Source: Perkinsus olseni
Taxonomy: Eukaryota; Perkinsozoa; Perkinsida; Perkinsidae
Assembly: GCA_013115135.1 (NCBI GenBank)
Contig: JABANP010000611.1
Location: 1-28,353 of the forward strand
Direction: 5' to 3'
Length of the DNA stretch: 28,353 bases
The position numbers and the translations under genes were made by a program. The first letter of the stretch is position 1. Each line of letters begins with the position of its first letter. Below are positions 20,316 to 28,353 of this stretch, piece by piece. Under the pieces are notes generated by a model that was not told the origin of the DNA, made no database searches, and saw only the letters and a list, made by a program, of their open reading frames with translations.

Positions 20316-22646
20316 CTACACCATGACCTGGGACGTGAGGAACGGGTGCTCCAACGCCTCCTCTGGAGTAATTCTCTTTCGGGGATTCAGCTCCGTCATT
20401 TTCTCCAGCAAATCGATCAGCTCTTCAGTTTTCTTATCCAGATGCTTTTTATTAACATCATCATCAGCCAGCTTTCGCGTGCCCTGCAGAACCTTCGCCC
20501 GAATCGTATCACACGAGGGATTCGGCTTGAACGCAGTTATCGTCTTCGCCGAACCATTCTTCTGCTGCCAGACAAAATCACAGTCCTCGTTGAAGTGCCC
20601 TCTGGTCTTCACGAATTTGCTCGATCGTATCTGGCTATGCGGAAACTTTCCCTTAACATCCTGAATTTGCTTCAACATGTCATTATTATTTCGACCTTGG
20701 AAAAGTATCTTTCCCGTCCACAGCTCAAATATCGTACACCCAATAGCCCACATGTCGATCGCATAAGTATAGCTCTGGAAGCCCATCATAATTTCAGGCG
20801 CGCGGTAAAACCGTGAGACAAGATACTCCACAATATCCTCTCCCTCATGAATCTCGCACGCACTGCCAAGATCGCATATCTTCAGAAGAGCATGGTTCTT
20901 CGAGATCAGCACGTTATCCGGTTTGATATCAGCGTGAATGATTTTACACTCTTTCATGTGCTTCAATCCCAACACCAGCTGCCTACTATACGACCACACC
21001 GCTCGAGGCGCCAAACCGCGCACGCCCGGCCGAGCGTATTTTTTCATAGCATCTCGCAGATTGCTCCACATAGCTTCGAAAACCAGGCACATGTGGCCAT
21101 GATAACCAAAGGTCCTGACCAGCCGAATGATGTGGCTGCGGTCCCTTCCCTTGGGGTCCTTCGCGCAGAGATTGTCCGCCTCGTCGTTCAAACGACGGAG
21201 GAGTTTAACCTCCTTTTCTGCTGCTTTGGTCATAGTTTCGTTCTTACGGATTATCTTGATAGCGACATCTTCCATCCTGAAGAACATACAGAAATATAGT
21301 TACTAGTTAGTAGTAACTTGGTCGTCTTTAGTTACTAATCAGTGCCTAGTGCAGTGGCTTCTTAATAGTCACTGGCGTTGTCCACAGTTCAATCGAAACT
21401 ACTGCTGCCCGATCGAAGCAGCAATATAATATAGTCAATAGCACTAAGTCCACCCAGCGGTCAGTCTTTCGTAAAGCGCACTAAAACCGCGTTATAGCCG
21501 TGCACACGAGTCGCAGCGGACCTCCATTTCCCTATACTACTCCACCCCAACGGACACGGCAGAAGCTCGGCAGGCCCGAGTAAGGTGAAGTCCCGACGTG
21601 ATAACGAGACCAAAAATTGTCGAAAAATCTTAACGAAAGATACTCATTTCACCAACGCGTCCCACCCGACTTACGTCTTGCTATCTTTGCACTTCAAAAC
21701 GTTCGCAAACACTCCTTTACTTATATTAGAACTCTCTGAATTCAAAACCACATACCGCCCATCTAGCGTCTCCAAGTGTGACGGTACGAAATACCTACCA
21801 CAACATCACCAACTCCCTTCAACGCACCAACCACCTACCCTTCAGTATCGTCCCGTTCACCCTCAACGTCTTCCTTCCCTCGAGACTGCTGCAGCTCCTT
21901 GGCCTTCTCGAGCATCACCTTGACGTGCGCCTCGCTAGCTTCCCCTGCCGTGTCGCTGACCATCAGATGAGCGGTCTCGGTTACCTAACAGAGTCGACCG
22001 ATTTGACTCGACAGGCTAGAGTAAATCATTACCTTTCTATGCACAACTTCTTTAAGGACGTTTACCTCGGCCAAAGCTTTCGCCTTATCCTCAGCCATCT
22101 TCGCCTTCAACGCAGCCAGACCGACAGGGAGCGACTTAGCCTCAGTTGTTTTTTCCGTTGCTGTAGTGTTAGACGACCCTTCATGAGCAGACAATGACAA
22201 ACTGGTGCTTCCCTCGCTATCTGAAAGAACCGCTTCAACCTATGGAAACCACCTTCAACTGCCCCACCTGCTGGCTTCTCCCTTTCTGATTTCGGCAATT
22301 CCCTCTTCTTCTCACGACTTAGTCTTTCAACAGCAACTTCTCTGTGACGACTATAATCACCATCGCGAGATACCGACCTTCGACGTCGTCTCCTCAGCTC
22401 AGGGCTTCGCTCACTTCTGCGCCTGTCGTCCTCATAACGCCTTTCTCTGTGATATCGCTCAGGAGAATAGTATCTTCGGCTCTTGCGGGAAGGCGAGTAG
22501 TGGTCTCTCGAGGGCCTGGGGCGCTTGATGTAACCGTCTCCAGCGGAGTCCAGGAAGCGATGAGGACGGTCGTAGTCGTGATGGCGGCTTCGACGGCTCG
22601 AATAACTTCTGTCGTTGTAGCGGGGGGATGATGGTGAGGGCGACAT
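20316..22646 (-). CDS. PRP4: PRP4 kinase (PRPF4B-type spliceosomal serine/threonine kinase)
   Basis: Five exons (22646-22253, 22220-22033, 21984-21861, 21762-21675, 21276-20316) give exactly 584 residues ending in TAG. Residues 1 to about 130 form an Arg/Ser-rich domain (RRSERSPELRRRRRRSVSRD). Residues about 235-575 are a protein kinase: DGRYVVL, then a reduced Gly-loop SKGVFANV, VAIK lysine at 272, HADIKPDN with the catalytic Asp at 381, DLGS (DFG-like) at 400, and YLVSRFYRAPE around 415-426. The LVSRFYRAPE activation segment, the GRNNNDML insert and the RS tail are typical of PRP4, which phosphorylates U4/U6.U5 tri-snRNP proteins for B-complex activation. The start is the first ATG of the RS frame. 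The 398-base intron before the last exon is long for this window, and the last exon (961 bases) is unusually uninterrupted. Confidence 0.95.
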
Positions 22647-23586
22647 TGCCACTTTCCTTACAGAAAGTAAAGTCACAAACGGAATCAGCTACTTAAAGGC
22701 AAATCTCGAAGAGCCGACCACACGCAGCAACGGACGAATCTTCACGGATCTTACCACTACGACCAACGGTGGCAGCGGCCCTTGTATTGGTGATGAGTCA
22801 CATCAAAGGAAGTCCAGGAGCAGCAGCCAACCTGGTTCAATGAGGGGACGAGTGAAAAGAAGAGATGAATGGAAGCCGCAAGATGGTTAATGAGCCCACG
22901 TACTTTAATAACGAACAGCCTCAGGGCAATCACATCTAGAGTATCTGCAAAGTGAGCGACGGTCACTAAGCGTCCAAAACCGTTTCGCGACCAACACTCC
23001 AACTTGACCTATTTTGCATCTTGCCAGAGTCAACCCAAAGATTCCCTAGCGACCGTGCCCTCCCACTGACTTGAATGACATTAGCGGGGCATCAATCCAA
23101 CCCTGAAAACGTGAAGAGTAATCGAAGGAGCACGCAACCCGCTCAAGCCTTCCTTCCGAGGGAACTCCAAAAAAGTTGAGGAAACTCAAGAGGTTATAAG
23201 AGCGCAAGATGTCTCTTTGGACCGCGCGCCGCGTATTGGCAGTGCTCCCCGTTTGCGTCGACTCTGTACTCGTCCGACGAGTAGCACTTGTTTAACTCAT
23301 GCCCTCCCCTCCCTCCTCGTTGCCTGTTCAGAAGACTGACACTGAAGGACCTCGTAAGTTTCACACCTGCACTTCTGTTGATCAGCCCGAAGGGCGCTCG
23401 CCTTCAACAATCGACCTGCTCATCTCTCGCGGGTTCTAAAACCTTCGCTTCGAGTCGCGTTCACTTCTACATTCTCTTTCACAGAATTCTCGTTATTTTT
23501 CGGCCCACCCCTTGGTATCGTTGGGGACCTCTTAAGAGAGAGGCGAACCTTCTCGGAATCTGTCCCAACTTGGCCCTTTTCGAACC
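22647..23586. promoter_or_regulatory. Divergent intergenic region, presumed bidirectional promoter
   Basis: It separates the minus-strand PRP4 gene from the plus-strand GAF gene, the only clear change of gene direction in the window. A GTAAGG donor-like site lies just upstream of the PRP4 ATG (around 22655), so a 5' UTR intron is possible. No TATA box, tRNA or exon stands out. An open frame at 23288-23586 precedes the GAF start and is pyrimidine-rich, probably 5' UTR. Confidence 0.45.
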
Positions 23587-26500
23587 ATGTTCATCATCAA
23601 CTCTTCCTCAGTTGATAAACCAGTTTACCATCAATTCGGATCTTCCTCAGACCAGAAGCCTTTCTTCGACTTCCAAAGGAGCCTGTCGGACGAGATGTTG
23701 CAAAAGTTGGAGGACAAGGTCATCAACCGTATACAGGAAGACCCTGATTTGACGTACAGGTGAGGAGGCACTTGGCCGTCGAGTAGTTTAGTACGTCTCC
23801 GCCAACTTGACGGTTTGGTCTTCCTTTAATCCCTTGTTCCGTTGCCAAGGTTTAACCAAGTCATGCGAGGGTTCAGAACGCTCTTGGAACGTGACCGTCG
23901 CGGTGCCGATAGTAAGCAGAAACTGGCCCGCTTGGTCGCGGAAAACGAGGCCTTGCGAAAGCGTAGCACAGGGCAAGCTGACAAACTGCAGGCGCTGAGG
24001 TGATTCACGCCGGCAGTACTCAGTGGCACTGAAAAGCGTTCGGCTCAGGGCCGAACACCAGCGAACGAAAGAAACAAATGACATCCTCGCCGCCGAATTT
24101 GTCATGTTGAAAAACAAGGCACTTGAGAGAGACAAGAAACTGAACGTACTGGAGGCAACAGTAGGGCACGAAAAGGGTGTCCATGTTCGATATCCGCCCA
24201 CAGTCCAACCTTCTAGTGGACTCGCTGGAAGAGATGGAACTCGCTGGCAGCGGTTCTTCAGGTGGCGATGGGCTCCTCGTTGCCCTGCGGCAAATACGAA
24301 GGTGAATGGGGGAGCCTACCATCGTTGAACTTTTGTGGATTTTACAAATTTGCAATATTGTCAGACAGCTTGCCCGAAACTTGCATCAGCAATTAGTAGA
24401 CGAACAAGAGTGGCAACGCCTGGACATGGAGCGCCAGTTGGTGCTTGCTAAGAACAAAGCATTGGTTAAGGAACTTGCACTCGCAAATACCAATACTGGT
24501 GAGAAAACCAGACCGGTGCGAGGAGGCATCGAACTTAGTGATGATTCAGGAACACATGTGACAACTTCTAACGATCTTTTATCGGATGCCCTGAGTAAGG
24601 TAAGAGCTGCGAGAAGGATCTCTTGTCACCATGCTGAGCTCTTTATGAGTCCATGCGACGCGGAAAATGAGTCCGCGCCGGAAGAAGAGGGTAAGCATGC
24701 ACAGCCCAGCCCCTGTGATGTGCCATTCCAGACTCCGTCAGCAGCATTGCCGAAGATGCTCCGACAGACCTTGCCCAGTAAGCCTTATTACACAACCGAG
24801 TTCGAGTTAAGGTGTTTATTGTAGCGTAACGGTTCACGCGGCCAACGACAAAGGTGATTCTGAGAAGGATCTACCATTCGAACCGATCTATGCTGAGGCC
24901 ATCACGGAGCCACACAAGTGGGCCTAGCTGCGGCCGGCTAAGTTTCCGTCACCAATGAATGGTTGATGTCAGACATTTTCTCGAGCGACTTTTTGCGGCC
25001 CGGGGGGAGTACTTATTCGAGCACCTTCATTGCAGCGGCATCCCGGAGGACCAACGTCCACTAGCCCTCCAGCTTGTCGCTAAGGAGATGTAGGCAACAC
25101 GTCGCCTTCGACCCGGAATGAACTGCAGGTTTGGATGGGCCATGCGAGCTATGCGAATAACGCGGCTGGTCCAAGAGCAAGATGAAATAATGAGGCTCGG
25201 AAGCCTTGATCAGGTCGGTGGCTGAAATGGCGCGGCCTATCTTACTCCTTCCGATTTTGAATTTGCATGACGATGCCGCAGGTGTTTTCGGATCTACTGA
25301 GCGAGATCTGTTCCTGCCTGGAGTGCGATCGGGCCACGCTGTGGATAGTCGACGCAGTACGGCGAGTGCTGTGGGCTCGCGTCCCAAAAGGAGGCGCTAA
25401 AACTGCTAAACCAGGGTCACTAATGACGCTGGAGGTCCCTATCCCATCGGATGGAGTTAATGAGAAGGTGGGCCTTCCAATGGCCGCCCGTGATGGGATG
25501 GTTGCTCCCAGGTTGGCATCATTGCTAGCGCTTATGCTTCCCGAGAGGTGGTCAGTATCTCGGACGCGTACGCGGACCCGAGGTTCAACCCGCAAGCCGA
25601 CCTTGCCACTGGGTCGGTGCTACCATACTACTGTTATTCGGTGATGATGGAATAATAGGTACCGAACGAACACCATTCTGGCCGTCCCAGTAATGCAGGA
25701 TGACAGAGTTGTCGCTGTCATACAGGGAATAAACAAGAAGACGGCGAAGAAGTTTGATGACGATGACCAGTAGGTCTCGACAAAACTGTAGTTGCTTCCT
25801 TACCACTTCAGTCGCCTCTATCAGGTTCCTGTTGAAAATGTGGGGTTCAGTGGCAAGTGCCATTGTTATACGAAATGAACGTCTCACGAGCAGCGCATGG
25901 CGACTTCACCGGATGGCTCTTTTAGTGAGTATACCGTATCTTCTGTACGTCGACGAATGAGATTAATATCAGGCCAAGTTTACTAAGGACTGCAGCGAGT
26001 CCACCAAAGGCGTGCAGGATATCGTTTCGAACTTCGAGAAGAGCATGCGGGCTCTTTTCGGGGCCGACACAACTCGAGTTCACCTCGTTTATGGCGACCA
26101 TACAGCTCGAATCATCGTGGATGTTGTGAACAATTCTTACGTGAGTTTTGCTCTGCGGCTTGAATGCTACCGATTCTGATATCCGAAGCCATCCTACGGA
26201 AACGGGGAGTCCGTCCACTTCATACGGTGGAATACAGCAATACCTCTCTTGTATGGTTTTGCAATATTAAAATTTTCAGAGTTAAATAAAATATCAATAT
26301 AAAGCAGTTAGTAATCTTATGTTTAAATATGTATAATATACTAATATAGCTACCCCTCGGTTTATTACAGTCAGTAGCCGAGTCTCTCTCCATTGACGTT
26401 GTTACAGGAGTTGGAAGAGAGCGAGGGGTTCCAGGGCCTCGTCGGACTGGCGACTCGATCGCGATGTCCGCATGCTACGTCAAGCTCTGGAGACGGTTCC

Positions 26501-27083
26501 CCATGCGACCCCGACTTCGACGCAACTGTGAGTGCAAGCAACCAAGCTCGCCGGACCTTGGTATCTTTCGGTTCGTGGTGTCAGGTCGATATACGCATCC
26601 CCAATCACAGTCCCGTCAAGCTATTCACGATACCCCTTATTGAAAACCAAGCGACAAGTCTCGTGATTCAATTCTCGTGGCGCGATGATCCGCCTTCGTC
26701 GAACCAGATTATTGCTTCGCAAGCTAGCAGGAAACTGAACGAGGCGGATGTTGATGCTTTGGCCCCGCGGCCGTCGGGGGCGATGAACTCTTCTACTGAG
26801 GGTACCTATGACCCGAGGAACGAGGCTCATACCGGCATTCTTCTCCGGTTGGCTCAGGTGAGACTATCACCTTCTGGTCTTTGAGTGAGGGTTGTTCCAG
26901 GTTCTGGATGGCCAGCTTTCGCGGTTCCTGCCATCTAGTGCTGAACGAAGAAGGCGCTACAAGCGACTTCAAAAAGTCGCCAAATTGCGAGAGGTGGTGG
27001 GCCTTTTCAAATTTACAGGCGGCGTGAGGAAAGCTGAAGAACCGTCGCCAGCTGTGAGCATGACAGTTCCGTCCGATGAATGA
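23587..27083 (+). CDS. Coiled-coil protein with tandem GAF domains
   Basis: Nineteen exons, nearly all phase-checked: 23587-23759, 23850-23999, 24049-24160, 24204-24301, 24365-24599, 24639-24690, 24732-24777, 24825-24917, 24973-25089, 25129-25213, 25282-25467, 25512-25612, 25659-25769, 25825-25924, 25973-26140, about 26189-26228, about 26382-26527, 26585-26857, 26901-27083 (TGA); about 820 residues. Residues 30-290 are heptad-rich (ARLVAENEALRKR; FVMLKNKALERDKKL). GAF-A (about 387-553) shows LECDRATLWIVD, VSISDAYADPRFNPQADLAT, GYRTNTILAVPV and VVAVIQGINKK. GAF-B (about 554-765) is diverged: ADTTRVHLVYGD, CDPDFDAT, KLFTIPLIENQATSLVIQFS. GAF-A keeps the segment typical of cyclic-nucleotide GAFs of phosphodiesterases and adenylyl cyclases, but no catalytic domain follows, only a basic tail (SSAERRRRYKRLQ). 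I infer a ligand-sensing scaffold. The joins between exons 15 and 17 are uncertain. Confidence 0.85.
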
Positions 27084-27559
27084 CTGGCCGCATCTCGATG
27101 TGTTCGATGTATTGTCACCAGCATTCATCTTTTGCGTTACGAACAGCTTGGGAAGTGCCTCTCCCGGAGAGGACCGAGTATATAATAACGATTGATAACC
27201 ACCACAGATCCTACTAGACGGTTCAGATTTTGTTACAGCAGATCGTCCTATGTTGCAAGTGGCCCTGCCGACCTGGTAAAGAACAACGTATACGAAGGTT
27301 GTCACTTTACACGCTGATCCGTCTCGAGACGTTGTTCGTAATGAGTGTGGCTTGCTAAGCCTCCTAATTTCAGTAGGTGGCTTCTAAGCCTAGCTTCGCA
27401 TGCTAGGAACTGGATTGATAGTCCTTAGCCAGATAAGTATGATCTCATCGCAGCACCTCTAGTTGAGTTATGGGCTTGGTGAGCTAATCTGCACCAGCCT
27501 GATACCCCGACGAAAAAGAAATGGTGAGTCGCCATTAGCGACGATCCACCCCGTCAGAA
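27084..27559. other. Spacer downstream of the GAF gene
   Basis: It contains the 3' flank of the GAF gene. There are repeated GCTTCTAAGCCTAG-type words near 27355-27400 (GCTAAGCCTCCTAA and TTCTAAGCCTAGC), but no exon could be supported. Confidence 0.4.
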
Positions 27560-27634
27560 GGGTGTTGTGTAGCTCAGTGGTAGAGCGGCTGACTGCAGAT
27601 CAGCAGGTCCTCGGTTCAAATCCGGGCGCGCCCT
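27560..27634 (+). tRNA. tRNA-Cys (GCA) with a 3-base insertion in the acceptor 5' strand
   Basis: D arm GCTC/GAGC, anticodon stem GCTGA/TCAGC with loop CTGCAGA (anticodon GCA at 27595-27597), variable AGGTC, and T arm CTCGG TTCAAAT CCGGG all pair. The 3' acceptor strand CGCGCCC plus discriminator T would pair over all seven positions with GGGTGTG, but the DNA reads GGGTGTTGTG. The extra TGT is a three-base duplication. No T-run terminator follows closely. It may be a functional gene with an odd 5' strand, or a pseudogene or tRNA-derived repeat head. Confidence 0.7.
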
Positions 27635-28055
27635 ATTCCGCGCAGTCGCGCTTGTGCTGCTTGATACGCCGCAGCACCTACTGCCGGTGTTGGCAACGGC
27701 GCGTTGCTGAGATGTTCGAAGGAGGGACTACGTTCCGCTCGAGAGGTCTAACTAGTCTCGGCCTTGGACCACGACTGGAGCAGCTTTGAGCTGGCTGTAC
27801 GCTTTGGAGCAGTACAGCACGAGCCTGTTCAGGCCATACGACGCCTGCCTCTTGCTCGAGGCCTCTTGGCTGCAAGAGCTGATGAGGTCTGCCGATATCT
27901 TCCAGCTGATGTGGAGGTGCTCAAGAATAAGCAGCTCCACAGCAGTGACTTTAGTGATAACTAGGGACGTCATAGGTGATGCGTAGAAGAATCAACATCA
28001 AATCAACACGCTAAAATACGGGAGACAACTCTTCAGAGAGACATGAACTGTCACT
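27635..28055. other. Spacer after the tRNA-like gene
   Basis: Plus-strand frames at 27764-27964 and 27786-27986 are both open and GC-rich (for example RLPLARGLLAARADEVCRYL), but there is no clear start, splice context or domain. Not called as a gene. Confidence 0.3.
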
Positions 28056-28353
28056 TCACGACCACATTGGCTTGCTCTTCGGATCGGTCAGATCCATTCG
28101 CGTCCGCAGCACTCGACGGAGCTTCTGTAATTGATCCAGTTTAGCATCCAAAGACCTGAATCCAGCGACGAATGTGATCGATATTCCTCGGTTACGACTC
28201 ATTGACCTACTTGGTGCTGTTGATGAAGATGTTCCTCTCATCGTTCCACCGGACCAGCCCCTCCATTGCGAAGTCGCTACGCGGGGGCCGCCGTGACCCG
28301 TCCGGTGACCTTCAAGGGTACTTGAAGTGCAAGCAGACACCGGAACCAAATCT
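28056..28353 (-). CDS. 3' end of a gene running off the right edge
   Basis: The last exon, 28155-28056 (SLDAKLDQLQKLRRVLRTRM, then DLTDPKSKPMWS, TGA), joins in phase 2 across a 55-base GTAGGT…TTCAG intron to an exon ending at 28211 (MEGLVRWNDERNIFINSTK). That exon continues toward the window edge. The C-terminus is a charged, probably helical segment. Too little is visible to name it; the rest lies outside the window. Confidence 0.6.
   Translation of the reverse strand, partial: DLVPVSACTSSTLEGHRTGHGGPRVATSQWRGWSGGTMRGTSSSTAPSRSMSRNRGISITFVAGFRSLDAKLDQLQKLRRVLRTRMDLTDPKSKPMWS

Noticed and set aside
22647..22676. Start of PRP4 at 22676
   Set aside because: That position is GTG, not ATG; the first ATG in frame is at 22646.
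24161..24328. Read-through of the open frame past 24160 in the GAF gene
   Set aside because: It loses the coiled-coil frame; a 43-base intron (24161-24203) restores a well-formed exon with matching phase.
24778..24824. A 13-base intron (GTGTTTATTGTAG) in the GAF gene
   Set aside because: A 47-base intron starting at the strong GTAAGC donor 24778 and ending at the same acceptor gives a better frame.
26793..27305. Long minus-strand open frame of 170 codons
   Set aside because: It is antisense to two phase-checked exons of the GAF gene, with no domain or splice support of its own.
1..28353. CRISPR arrays, bacterial insertion sequences or phage attachment sites
   Set aside because: No regularly spaced repeats, transposase or integrase frames; the window is eukaryotic.

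Overview
This 28.35 kb window looks like nuclear DNA of an intron-dense eukaryotic microbe. There are no bacterial-style operons or ribosome-binding sites. Coding sequence is cut into exons of about 17-390 bases, with one long exon of 961, joined by GT..AG introns that are mostly 30-100 bases long. Base composition is close to balanced. The protein families present (PRP4 splicing kinase, Brr6/Brl1 nuclear-envelope protein, dysferlin-domain membrane protein, tandem GAF protein) are eukaryotic. The PRP4 kinase carries DLG in place of DFG. An alveolate, for example a Perkinsus-like protist, is my best guess, but that is inference and not proven. Exons were joined by hand using frame, phase and GT/AG sites, so single boundaries can be wrong.

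Layout. Positions 1-537 hold a cluster of near-perfect palindromes and no gene. At 538-1371 (-) is the 3' half of an unrecognised gene. At 3190-7919 (-) is a roughly 20-exon gene for a PH, possible C2, transmembrane and DysF protein. At 8080-9638 (-) is a four-helix membrane protein. At 10171-10595 (+) is a weakly supported gene with an RVSF motif. At 11059-12770, 12950-13739 and 14140-14692 (-) are three unrecognised split genes. At 14977-15836 (-) is a SAP-domain gene. At 16247-17889 (-) are poorly resolved exons. At 17974-19816 (-) is the Brr6/Brl1-like gene. At 20316-22646 (-) is the PRP4 kinase. About 940 bases of divergent spacer then lead to a 19-exon coiled-coil and tandem-GAF gene at 23587-27083 (+). 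A tRNA-Cys-like gene with an interrupted acceptor stem lies at 27560-27634 (+), and the 3' end of one more gene (-) runs off the right edge.

Nearly all genes from 0.5 to 22.6 kb lie on the minus strand, so this is a co-oriented gene array that switches direction at about 23 kb. The genes do not form one pathway. Two relate to general nuclear functions (splicing kinase, nuclear-pore/envelope biogenesis), two to membranes, and one to probable cyclic-nucleotide or small-ligand sensing.

The most interesting signal is in the introns. Unrelated genes contain introns that share sequence with each other. One family carries an antisense tRNA T-arm-like core and another carries a shared 13-mer. Several reading frames can be joined only by removing 20-27 base introns. 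Together these suggest mobile or copied introns (introner-like elements) in a genome with very small introns.
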